Source of the DNA: Planktothrix agardhii NIES-204
GTDB taxonomy: Bacteria > Cyanobacteriota > Cyanobacteriia > Cyanobacteriales > Microcoleaceae
Direction of reading: 5' to 3'
Length of the DNA stretch: 64,000 nt
Assembly (NCBI GenBank): GCA_003609755.1
Contig: AP017991.1
Location: 780,001 to 844,000, forward strand
This document shows positions 18,855 to 26,980 of this stretch, in pieces (within the stretch, counting starts at the first letter, position 1; each line of letters starts with the position of its first letter). Under the pieces are notes generated by a model. The model did not search any database and was not told the origin of the DNA. It was given only the letters and a program-made list of their open reading frames with translations. A program made the translations under genes and the position numbers.

Positions 18855-21800
18855 CTTAATATTCAACAAGGGTCGTTAGTCCTTGCCCGTTCTGGTGAAG
18901 AACTGCTGAAAGTCACCTTTCAGAATAGACTATATCATCTTCCTAATAGGAAGCCCCCCGTTTCGTAGCACTTGCTACTACGCTTTTCGGCTGGCTAAAG
19001 CTTTATGTTTAATTTATGTATCATACACGGAACTTGGGATACATATTCTTGAACAACCGCTAAAAATTTTCTAGCTTCCTTCGTTCCACATCTGATTCTA
19101 TAATGCCCTCTATTCTTAACTTGGGTAAAAGATATATCCCATACATCACAAAAATAATCAATTATAATTTGATTATTTTCTTTAGTTGTGTGCGTGTTAA
19201 GAAAAAGTTCATTAGCGTGGATTTTCCCGTTTCTCTTTTTATGGGACAACCCGCCATCATCCATGTACCAAATTGCCAGATGCTCTCGATTTAGTTTATT
19301 AAGCAGTTTCCGGCGATAAATATTCTTGTATCCATCTTTATATAAAACCTTCCTATATAGTTTCCCATAGGATGTTGTTTTAATATACAAACGGTAAGCA
19401 GGAAAACCACTATTATTAAATGGTCTAATAGCTCCACACTCAACACCTTTAGAAACAAGATATTTTCTCTTCCACTGTAAATAATCCAACTGCGAGGAAC
19501 AATGAGTAATTTTAGCAGAACCAGTTTTTGTAATCCATCCATCACCTAAAATGACAGACAAAAAAGCTGTTCTGGTTTCTTTGGTTGTTTTCATAAAGCA
19601 TCCTTACACGCATAGGTGTAGTTTTTATCGCCTTTAGTCGTTGCACCTTTAGAATCAATAACTTCCCAAGCATCAATCCATGTTTTTATAAATATATAAT
19701 GACAGGGGAAAGTTCATCTTTCTACTTGGCTCAGGATTGTCTCAATTGAGAGTTTCCCTGAATTAGAGGGGTTTTCGATTCACGTTACCGTGAAAAGCCG
19801 CTATGAATTTAACGGTTAATCATTTTGAAAATATCAGCAGATCCCGGCATCAACATTCGGGAAGCTAAATTGTAGAAGTAGATAAACCCATTATAGAAGT
19901 AAATCCCTTCTAACATATAGTCTGCTAATAGGGAAATAAAGTAATTTTCCAGGGTGGGATTATCCATATATTGTTGATAAATCCCGGCAATGAATTCACA
20001 GCGATCGCGTAAGACACTATCGGTTTTCCAAAACTCATAAACAAAGGTTCTCCGATCGGATGGAATAATCGTTTCAATCATGTATTGATACATTGTGTTC
20101 AGTTAGGTTCGCTAATCCTAACCCGCTTTATTCAAGCTGCCATAAGTCACCTTATGGATCAGACTATATCTTCAACCCATTGGGTTGCTCCCCATTTCGA
20201 GCCGCTTGGCTCTACGCCTTTTGGCTAGTCGTTGAACTTTTGACCAATCCAACTTCTTGACCGCTATTAATCAGCGAAAATGCAGTTATCTTGTTTGGTC
20301 ACTTAGCTGCTGATTGTCTCTATCGTATATTTTAAAATATTCGAGTGAGATTTTCCAGCAATTAAAGGAGTGATCGATCGCCATTACTGACGAAAGGAGC
20401 TATCAATTAACTCTGATTGTGCATCGCCTCCTGAGAAGTTTGTTCTGCCATACAAAGACTAATTTCTGGGGCAGTTACACAACTTTTTAGATGAGGAATA
20501 TTGCAGGTTTGAACGGAATCTAAGAACGTTAAATAACTTAAAATTCCATCAAATGCCCAACGTTCATCGGGAGTTAAGTTAACATAGTTAGAGTCGATAG
20601 GAGCGTTACCACTCCGACCTCTCCTTCAGAACCGTGCATGAAACTTTCGCCTCACACGGCTCCTTGATAATTCCATCCTTGTTATGGATACGATTCAAAA
20701 CGGATTCTTGTCATAATTCTCAATTATTGGTAATTGCTTACTTTTCGTTAAAGAACCATCATGAGCCGTTTTTATGTCGTGGCAATGTTTGTGTAGAAGT
20801 TGTAAATTATCATAGATGTCTTTACCACTTAATGATGTTGGTTTGATGTGGTCAACTTCTACAATGTCTGTACTTGAAAAATACAAACCACAGTGGGGAC
20901 AAATACCCTTTTGTTTTTTGATTAATTTAGAAACTCTGTTAGGAGTTTCAGGATATTCGCCTTGTCGTTTACTCCAATAAATCCAGTTACCGTCAAATGG
21001 ACTAGCTTCACCTTTAACCTTTGTATGCCTGATGATTGGCGTACTGGCGTGTTTGATTAGTTCTATTCCATCTTCTGTACTGAAACACCAATTTTTGTCG
21101 CCTACTGTTTTCCAGTATTTGTCTTTGTTGATGTTCCCTTTTCCCCTCGTTTTTGCCCAAGCTCTTAGCTTGTCATAAGTTAGATGGTCAACTCTTGAGA
21201 AAGTGTCCTTGCTAACTTTAGTTGAGTAATAGTTTGACCAACCTCTGATAATTGGATTTAGCTTGTTAATTAAAGCCGCTTGAGGTGCATTTTTATGGGT
21301 GTCTATTACTTCAGCTATTTTGGCAAGATGTGTTTTTATTTTGACTTTAGAGGGTGTGATTAATGTTTTAAAACCTAGTGGTATTCCATATGAACTATAA
21401 GCACCTCTGTAGTTTCCTACTCTGTGTTGTTGTATATGGAATCCTAAGAAATCAAACCCAATATTTCCATCAATTTTATCGAGGGTGTGGGTTAATTTTG
21501 TCTTACTTGGTTTTAATTCCAATCCCATGTCACTTAACCAGTTAGCTATTATCTCTTGACATTTTTTGACAACGTTTATATCCTTGTGGATTATTACAAA
21601 GTCATCAGCATAGCGGATTAGGCTAAGTTCAGAGCGGTTTGCTACTTTACTCCCTTTTAGAGTTTCTGCATATTGCATAACTCTTTCTTCCATACCATGT
21701 AGGGCAATATTTGCAAGTAAGGGTGAAATTATCCCTCCTTGTGGTGTACCTGAGTATGTAGGAAAAAGTTCTTTTCCGTCACAGTACCCTGCTTTGAGCC

Positions 21801-23559
21801 ATCTTTTAATTAATCGGCTTAAAGTGGGGTATGTGTGTATTTTGGAGAGTAACGCTTTGTGGTTTATGCGGTCAAAGCATTTTGATATATCAGCATCAAG
21901 AACATATTTGGCTTTTTTGCTGATACTGGTAAATATTGCTTCAATCGCATCGTGACAGGAACGTCCTGGTCTGAAACCATAACTGTTTGGCTCAAAGAGC
22001 GCCTCCCATTCTGGTTCTAACGCTAGTTTGACTAACGCTTGCAATGCACGATCGTTGATTGTGGGTATTCCTAACGGACGAGTTTCAGTTGTGCCGGGTT
22101 TGGGAATATTAACTCTGCGAGTAGGTTTTACCTTACCTGTTAACTTTAATCGTCCTATAAGGCTCATACGTTGCTTTGGTGTTAGTGACTTAACACCATC
22201 TACACCCGCCGTATTTTTTCCTTGATTATCTTGTGTTACCCTTCTGACTGCAATACATTTAGCTGACCAGGAATTAATCAGGGTCTTTTGAAGTTTGCGA
22301 ACTGCTTTAACATCGCCTCGTTCACTCGCTTGAAATATGCGCTTTTGCAACTTGAACGTCAATCTCTCGGCTTTACGCCAATTGATTTCGTTCCATTCCA
22401 CCGTCTGATTTTTATTCAGCGTTTTAGACATATATATTGCTACTTGTTCTATTTCTTTGGAATTACCGAGTATCTGTCAGCATATCCCTTGCATTACCAA
22501 GGGCATTCGCTTTTGATACCATCCCTCCCCCATATATCGTTCATTAGCTACTTACTGGATTTCGACCTCTCCAGAGATATATAGGGGTTACTTCGTTCCG
22601 ATTACATATTTGTTTGAAGTCTTTAGCGTGATGCTTTCCACCGGGTTTATTGGGCGGGTGCTTATAAGTCGGGTGGACAACCGCTTATGCCCTATCCTTG
22701 CCTTTTGGCTTGGTGTTAATCAGATTTTTACCGTATTTTTCAATGGATTTATTCCTGATTTAGCCTTTACACCATTAGATGTAACGATGGTTCAGACACA
22801 TCTTTGCTTGCGCTACGCATGAACTTCTTGCTCGATAGTTACCAGATTTGGCTACCAGTAGTTCTACCTTTTAACCCCGCTTTAGCCTGTTGGTTGCTAA
22901 CCAAGCAAACTAGGGGTTATGCTTTCACCTCAGCACTTGAGGGGTGGGACTTAACTCACGGAGTTTCACCCACAAATGTAATCAGTTGTCACTAACTGCC
23001 TGAGCAGCTAGGCTAACCGTCCCATAAGCATTTCAGCTTATTTTAGGTCAAACGAATCGCACATCCACGACATCCTGAGTAATATCTAATTTTTCAGGTC
23101 ATTGGTGTTCAGTTAGATTCGCTAAGTCTAACCCGCTTGATTTAAGCTGCCATAAGTCACCTTATGGATCGGACTATCTCATCATCCTTTTAATAGAAAA
23201 AGGAGTCCCCCGCTTCGACTGTCAATCGCTTACAGCCTACTCCCTTATAGGGTTAGTCTCTACACCTTCTACTATTTTTAATAGTAGCTTGGCACGGTAT
23301 TGTCTGTCACCGAAAGAGATATTTTTTATAGATAATAAAAATTTCTCTTTCACAGATCCAGAGTTTCACCGTTTTCAAGGGATTTAGTCTGAGCTACCTA
23401 ATTAACCCAGAAATTCTCGCGCATTTGTTTATACAAACCCACCGCCCAGGAATAACGCACATCATTTAATTGCATTAAATTTGTGGTTTCCCCAAACCAA
23501 ATAGAACGATGATTAATATCATCATTTCCATTCGGATTGAAAATCGGATTTATGGGCAT
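18468..23559 (-). CDS. nrdB: Ribonucleotide reductase beta subunit, split by four introns
   Basis: Class I ribonucleotide reductase small subunit, which holds the di-iron centre and tyrosyl radical that start deoxynucleotide synthesis. Five exons on the minus strand: 23559-23405, 23099-23063, about 20592 (or 20586) to 20410, 20090-19812 and 18854-18468. Spliced, they give about 344-346 aa, a normal beta length. Expected ligands follow in order: Asp in FLDSVQ, Glu/His in QEAMH, the radical Tyr opening exon 4 (SYQYM), Glu in LEGIYFYNG, Glu/His in DELSH. The junctions restore family sequence such as NFWVPEKLDITQDVVD, HNQSYQYMIE and INRDELSHVRL. Start MPINPIFNPNG at 23559 is the family N-terminus; the frame is open upstream to a GTG at 23661. 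It follows nrdA by about 140 nt. Confidence 0.92.
18855..19811 (-). ncRNA. Group I intron 4 of nrdB, with homing endonuclease ORF
   Basis: A 957-nt intron starting TAAATTCATAGCGG (GCGG pairs with exon CCGT, U-G at the junction) and ending ..ATATTAAG. The conserved core GATATAGTC and AAAGGTGACTTTCAGC lies at about 18860-18935, related to introns 1 and 3. It sits between Arg and Asp of NR|DELSH, just before two metal ligands. It carries a LAGLIDADG ORF. Confidence 0.88.
18995..19594 (-). CDS. LAGLIDADG homing endonuclease (intron-encoded)
   Basis: A 199-aa endonuclease inside group I intron 4. It has two LAGLIDADG-type helices: LSVILGDGWI (about residues 12-21) and LAIWYMDDGG (about 106-115), each with the acidic catalytic residue. 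HTTKENNQIIIDYF and the Arg/Lys-rich first half are typical of intron-borne members. It probably cuts intron-less nrdB alleles at the DELSH site to drive homing and may assist splicing. The frame is intact. Confidence 0.92.
   Translation of the reverse strand: MKTTKETRTAFLSVILGDGWITKTGSAKITHCSSQLDYLQWKRKYLVSKGVECGAIRPFNNSGFPAYRLYIKTTSYGKLYRKVLYKDGYKNIYRRKLLNKLNREHLAIWYMDDGGLSHKKRNGKIHANELFLNTHTTKENNQIIIDYFCDVWDISFTQVKNRGHYRIRCGTKEARKFLAVVQEYVSQVPCMIHKLNIKL
19812..20090 (-). CDS. nrdB: nrdB exon 4
   Basis: 93 codons from YQYMIETIIPSDRR to FKMINR. It includes the radical Tyr (first codon) and the Glu ligand in LEGIYFYNG. The in-frame ATG before it belongs to the intron end, so it is not a real start. 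Confidence 0.88.
20091..20409 (-). ncRNA. Group I intron 3 of nrdB (no ORF)
   Basis: A 319-nt intron beginning TAATTGATAGCTC (GCTC pairs with exon GAGT, U-G at the junction) and ending ..ACACAATG. The core (GATATAGTC, CCATAAGGTGACTTATGG, GGGTTAG..CTAACTGAACAC) is almost the same as in intron 1. It lies exactly between the codons for Ser and the radical Tyr (S|YQYM). Confidence 0.87.
20410..20592 (-). CDS. nrdB: nrdB exon 3
   Basis: It encodes YVNLTPDERWAFDGILSYL and continues to HNQS, carrying the first Asp ligand (FLDSV) and the Glu/His pair (QEAMH). There is no ATG, so gene callers miss it. The 5' edge is 20592 or 20586. The 3' end GAGT pairs with GCTC in intron 3. Confidence 0.85.
20587..23062 (-). 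mobile_element. Group II intron in nrdB with encoded RT/maturase
   Basis: A retroelement of about 2.47 kb. The 5' end is GTGCG (23062-23058), the group II consensus. Domain V is a 34-nt hairpin at 20629-20662 (GAGCCGTGTG..GCACGGTTC type), followed by a domain VI hairpin GGAGTG-GTAA-CGCTCC. The intron ends in AC, at either 20593 or 20587; both keep the nrdB frame. The second gives VVD-YVNLTPDER, which looks closer to the family. The ORF lies in domain IV and about 630 nt of domains I-III precede it. Confidence 0.88.
20695..22431 (-). CDS. ltrA: Group II intron reverse transcriptase/maturase with HNH domain
   Basis: A 578-aa intron-encoded protein for splicing and retrohoming. The order is an N-terminal RT-0 region, the RT fingers and palm (NIPKPGTTETRPLGIPTI, YGFRPGRSCHDAI, catalytic SLIRYADDFVI near residue 275), maturase domain X (IIRGWSNYYS near 400), then a C-terminal HNH endonuclease (CPHCG, EVDHIKP, LQLLHKHCHD). 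All catalytic residues I can check are present, so the element may be mobile. It ends 33 nt before domain V. Confidence 0.95.
   Translation of the reverse strand: MSKTLNKNQTVEWNEINWRKAERLTFKLQKRIFQASERGDVKAVRKLQKTLINSWSAKCIAVRRVTQDNQGKNTAGVDGVKSLTPKQRMSLIGRLKLTGKVKPTRRVNIPKPGTTETRPLGIPTINDRALQALVKLALEPEWEALFEPNSYGFRPGRSCHDAIEAIFTSISKKAKYVLDADISKCFDRINHKALLSKIHTYPTLSRLIKRWLKAGYCDGKELFPTYSGTPQGGIISPLLANIALHGMEERVMQYAETLKGSKVANRSELSLIRYADDFVIIHKDINVVKKCQEIIANWLSDMGLELKPSKTKLTHTLDKIDGNIGFDFLGFHIQQHRVGNYRGAYSSYGIPLGFKTLITPSKVKIKTHLAKIAEVIDTHKNAPQAALINKLNPIIRGWSNYYSTKVSKDTFSRVDHLTYDKLRAWAKTRGKGNINKDKYWKTVGDKNWCFSTEDGIELIKHASTPIIRHTKVKGEASPFDGNWIYWSKRQGEYPETPNRVSKLIKKQKGICPHCGLYFSSTDIVEVDHIKPTSLSGKDIYDNLQLLHKHCHDIKTAHDGSLTKSKQLPIIENYDKNPF
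23063..23099 (-). CDS. nrdB: nrdB exon 2 (37-nt micro-exon)
   Basis: It encodes (V)PEKLDITQDVVD, a family-conserved stretch, and nothing else. It is enclosed by group I intron 1 and the group II intron. Without it the protein would lose a conserved loop and the reading frame. Confidence 0.85.
23100..23404 (-). ncRNA. Group I intron 1 of nrdB (no ORF)
   Basis: A 305-nt self-splicing intron. It begins TAATTAGGTAGCTCAGA, where GCTCAGA pairs with the exon end TCTGGGT through a U-G wobble at the splice site. It ends with G (..CCAATG), as group I introns do. Its 3' part (23101-23185) holds GATAGTCC and CCATAAGGTGACTTATGG, nearly identical to intron 3. Removing it joins W-V-P-E-K in frame. Confidence 0.85.
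23405..23559 (-). CDS. nrdB: nrdB exon 1
   Basis: 51 codons plus two bases, ending ..MRENFWV with GT in exon 1 and A in exon 2. The 3' end TCTGGGT pairs with GCTCAGA inside the following intron (P1, U-G at the junction), which fixes the boundary. Confidence 0.88.
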
Positions 23560-23699
23560 AGTTAAGGGCTTTCTACGCCCATTTTTGTCCAGGGGTGGGG
23601 ATGAAGCAAAGTCTAAGGTCATACTCGTAAAATCAAGGAATTTAAGATAACTTTCCCCCACCAGTATGACATAGTTTTATCAAGTTAGCTTGTTAGCCT

Positions 23700-25964
23700 T
23701 TAATTAGCACAAGCAACGCAACCATCATCAGCTTCTTTGAAACTATCACGCTGCACGGTTCTGACATAATAAACCGCTTTACAGCCTTCTTGCCAAGCTA
23801 AGATTAAGGTATCAAAAATATCCTTAGCTTTGATAGCGCGATCGGGTTCATCAGGAAAGTAAACTCCCTCATTCAAATTAAACATTAATTCCATGGAAAT
23901 TCCGGTATCAATCCACTTTTGAACCGTCGCCACCGCCTTAACAACAATTTGTTGATTTAGGCTTTTATTTTCCGGGTAAAACCAAAAATGATCCTGAAGA
24001 AACGGTGGAGCAATTGGAACTGTTCCCTTCGCCCATTTGTCATAGAAAAAACGACTATAACAGGGCAAAATACTAGCGGTACATCCTTGCACCAAAGAAG
24101 AGGATGTGTTAGGAGCGATCGCAGTAATATGAGAATTACGAATCCCATATTGTTGAATATCTAAACTCAATTGTTGCCAACGTTCTTTCTGCGCCGCGTG
24201 TTGCAAAAACCACTCTACGGGTTTCGCCCCAATTAACTTTCCTTGACTCCAAGCACTGCCTTTAAATGCTGGGTAATAACCCCGTTCTTTTGCCAGTTCC
24301 ATTGAGGTTTTAGTACAATAGAAACCGATATCTTCAAACAGATGACTAATTTCGTTTAAATGGTTATAAGTTAAGCGATTTTTGGCTAACCAATCCGCTA
24401 ATCCCATCGCCCCTACCCCAATTGTTCGATATTTTTGGTTATGGTTTTTACTAGCTTCAAAGGGCGTGTTAGTAATTTCAATGGTATTATCTAACATTCG
24501 CACCGCAATTTCACAGACTTCTGGCAGTTCTTCTCGTTCAATATTAGCTAAATTTAAAGAATCCAAGTTGCAAGTGTGGGCTTCTTCTCCGGGTTTAACA
24601 TTCGACCAACTTTCTTGGCACAAATTCCCCCCCGGAATATAGCCTTCATGTTGATTAGGATTAGCCCGATTTGAGGTATCTTTGAACCATAAATAGGGCA
24701 TTCCGGTTTCTACTTGGGAACGCATGATTAACTTAAATAAATCCCGAGCATTAACCTTTTTATAAAGGGTGATTTCCGTATCTAAGTTTGCTTCTATTTT
24801 TTGATATACACTTTCAAAGGATTCCCCCCAAGTTGTGGCTAATTCAATGCCCAGTTTTTCCCTAACTTCATAGGGGTCAACCAGTGTCCAATCTTCTCGA
24901 CTGATCACCCGACGCATGAACTCATCAGGAATCACTAATTGAGGGAAAATATCATAAGCTTTGCGACGTTGATCGCCATTTTCTGTCTGCATTTCCAGAA
25001 ATTCAGGAACATCTAAATGCCAGACATCTAAACTCACCGTAATCGCCCCCGCCCGACGTCCACCTTGATTTACCGCGATCGCCGTATCGTTTAATAATTT
25101 AATCCAAGGAATCACACCCCCCGAGGTGTTTTGTTTTCCCATCACCCAACTGCCAGTTGACCGCACTCGGCTAACATTTGTGCCCACACCGCCGCCATTT
25201 TTAGAAATTCTGGCGGCATCTTTAATCGTGTCAAAAATGCTTTCCAAATTATCATCCATTGCCGTAATAAAACAGCTACTCAGGGAGCCGTGAGGAATCC
25301 TTAAATTTGCTAAAATTGGGGTAGCTAAGGAAACTTTACGTTGAGCGATCGCTTGATAAAACTTTCTCGCCCAGAATAACCGATTTTCTGGTTTTTCTAC
25401 AATTGCTAATAGCAACGCACAGGTTAATAGAGCTTCTTGGGGTAATTCATCTGTTAATAAATAGCGTTTATTTAACAAAACTGCCCCAGCATAATCATAA
25501 TCTTTGTCCCATTCGGGATTAATCCAACTTCCGGCCTCTTGAAGTTCTTCGGCGGTGTAAGTCAGAATCCGAACGTCATATTGTCCCTGTTCCACTTTAT
25601 TATGAACCGTTCTGCAATAGTCGCCGTATTCATAGCCCCGACGGACTAAGGTATCTTTCCATAAACTCCAAATCTGTAGTCTTCCCGCCACATAACGCCA
25701 GTTTGGGTCGGAGGGACTGCATAACTCTAAGGCGCAATTAATTAAATTATCCTGAATTTCTCGGGTAGTCACACCATGCCGCAGTCGGGTGGTTAGTCCC
25801 GCTTCTAGGGTAATCGGATTCGCCTCCATTCCCTCACAAGCCCAGTTAACGACTTCTCGAATTTTAGAGACATCTAATGGGGCCAGACTACCATCTCGTT
25901 TAATGACTTTAATATTTTTATTAGGGGTGATAGTAAGGGATGGTGATGTTGATTGCATAGTCAA
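23700..25964 (-). CDS. nrdA: Ribonucleoside-diphosphate reductase alpha subunit
   Basis: A 754-aa catalytic subunit of class I ribonucleotide reductase. An N-terminal ATP-cone (VIKRDGSLAPLDVSKI, about residues 20-100) provides allosteric control. The active site has the redox Cys of HGSLSSCF, the radical-relay NLCQE (Asn, Cys, Glu) and the partner Cys of HTCNLDSLNL. The C-terminus ends CVACAN, the CxxC pair that passes electrons to the active site. No intein or intron is present, unlike its partner nrdB immediately downstream. Two NrdR-like boxes lie upstream. Confidence 0.96.
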   Translation of the reverse strand: MTMQSTSPSLTITPNKNIKVIKRDGSLAPLDVSKIREVVNWACEGMEANPITLEAGLTTRLRHGVTTREIQDNLINCALELCSPSDPNWRYVAGRLQIWSLWKDTLVRRGYEYGDYCRTVHNKVEQGQYDVRILTYTAEELQEAGSWINPEWDKDYDYAGAVLLNKRYLLTDELPQEALLTCALLLAIVEKPENRLFWARKFYQAIAQRKVSLATPILANLRIPHGSLSSCFITAMDDNLESIFDTIKDAARISKNGGGVGTNVSRVRSTGSWVMGKQNTSGGVIPWIKLLNDTAIAVNQGGRRAGAITVSLDVWHLDVPEFLEMQTENGDQRRKAYDIFPQLVIPDEFMRRVISREDWTLVDPYEVREKLGIELATTWGESFESVYQKIEANLDTEITLYKKVNARDLFKLIMRSQVETGMPYLWFKDTSNRANPNQHEGYIPGGNLCQESWSNVKPGEEAHTCNLDSLNLANIEREELPEVCEIAVRMLDNTIEITNTPFEASKNHNQKYRTIGVGAMGLADWLAKNRLTYNHLNEISHLFEDIGFYCTKTSMELAKERGYYPAFKGSAWSQGKLIGAKPVEWFLQHAAQKERWQQLSLDIQQYGIRNSHITAIAPNTSSSLVQGCTASILPCYSRFFYDKWAKGTVPIAPPFLQDHFWFYPENKSLNQQIVVKAVATVQKWIDTGISMELMFNLNEGVYFPDEPDRAIKAKDIFDTLILAWQEGCKAVYYVRTVQRDSFKEADDGCVACAN

Positions 25965-26013
25965 TATTTTTACCCAATGCTATAATGAATTGACGCCTTA
26001 CCACTGTACTCTA

Positions 26014-26070
26014 ATTCCATATTTAGTGACAGGGATTGACAGAAATCTTATTTTACGCTATATTTAGTGT
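26014..26070. promoter_or_regulatory. Two putative NrdR boxes upstream of nrdA
   Basis: On the minus strand ACACTAAATATAGCGT (26055-26070) matches the NrdR consensus acaCwAtATaTwGtgt at 14 of 16 positions. A weaker site at 26014-26029 (TCACTAAATATGGAAT) matches at 11. Their centres are 41 bp apart, about four helical turns, as expected for cooperative NrdR binding. They lie 50-106 bp before the nrdA start. Confidence 0.65.
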
Positions 26071-26229
26071 GACACTGGGTAACTTTACTTAAAATTAGGC
26101 TTATTACTATTATTAAGTTGCCCAAAAAGCCAACCCCAAACTTCTAACCATGGGTGGCTTGATGCGCCCAGATAAATCAGATCAATTGATACTTAAAATC
26201 AAATTAGCGATCGCAACTTCCCACTAACC

Positions 26230-26655
26230 TTAAATTTCCTTAACCACCAAAACCGAACAATTTGCTTCCGAAACCACCTGAGAACTCACTGACCCTTCCA
26301 GAATTCGTTTTACTCCCGTTAATCCCCGATTCCCAATAATAATTAAATCCGTCTTATATATATTAGCCAAACGAATAATTTCCGCCGCGGGATCACCCGC
26401 TACGATCTCAATTTCAGTTTCACAATCTAACTGATCCTGATAAACCCGCAGTTGCTTTTCCAAATTACCATAGGGAAACTCATCTGCACTCGGACGCGGT
26501 CGATCCGCCACCAGATCAAAATCTGATTCTACCGTTGGAATAACATGGCAGAAGATCACGTTAGTTGTGGGTTGCAATTGCAGTTGACCCAGGGCCTTAA
26601 TCACAAACTTAGCAGTTAGTGAATCATCCACAGCAACCAAAATCGTATTCAGCAC
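26230..26655 (-). CDS. Universal stress protein (UspA family)
   Basis: About 141 aa, a single Usp domain. ILVAVDDS opens the fold and the ATP-binding signature GNRGLTGVKRILEGSVS (G-2x-G-9x-G-S) is complete near the C-terminus, so this is an ATP-binding-type Usp. The role in stress physiology is not specific. The start is a GTG at 26655, chosen because GAGGAG lies 8 nt upstream and VLNTILVAVDD is the family N-terminus. Confidence 0.88.
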   Translation of the reverse strand: MLNTILVAVDDSLTAKFVIKALGQLQLQPTTNVIFCHVIPTVESDFDLVADRPRPSADEFPYGNLEKQLRVYQDQLDCETEIEIVAGDPAAEIIRLANIYKTDLIIIGNRGLTGVKRILEGSVSSQVVSEANCSVLVVKEI

Positions 26656-26727
26656 AAAAACGTCTCCTCTAAACAACTGGAAAATCACCGCGCCTTAAAA
26701 TCCTACCGCTTCAAATCGCTATTCTAA

Positions 26728-26980
26728 AGGCAAGACTTGACACTCCCCACATCTGAAGCCGGGGGATTCTTGAAGATCTGTGAACCGTTTCAATGGTGCT
26801 ATCAAGACACCCTACACGCTCAAAACAACTACCAGTACGATTTGTTTTGATTATATCACTATGGCTAAAGCCACGCAATCGTTTCACGGGATTTAAAAAT
26901 CCCTACCGACTTATCCATGAGTCTGAATCCAGGGGCTTGCGTCTCGCTTTTTGGTCAAAATTAACAGCCATCACTCACGA
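26728..26980 (-). mobile_element. Possible IS200/IS605-type right-end remnant
   Basis: On the minus strand the segment finishes with a hairpin-forming GAATCCCCCGGCTTC..GTGGGGAGTGTCAAG (about 26733-26771), the style of end found after tnpB genes in cyanobacteria. A short tail KKRDASPWIQTHG precedes a TAA, like the C-terminus of such transposase-associated proteins. Several small inverted repeats lie between, such as GGGATT/AATCCC and TGGCTTTAGCCA. No intact tnpA or tnpB is present. This rests on pattern memory only. Confidence 0.4.

Noticed and set aside
22432-23000. ORFs on the plus strand within 22288-22995
   Set aside because: They lie in group II intron domains I-III, which are structural RNA.
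18468-23661. Four separate short genes, each similar to part of NrdB
   Set aside because: Exon edges coincide with group I/II intron ends, reading phase is preserved through every junction, and exon 3 has no start codon. One interrupted gene explains all parts.
23700-25964. Intein or intron in nrdA
   Set aside because: The 754-aa ORF is continuous and of normal family length, with no intein splice motifs or unexplained insert.
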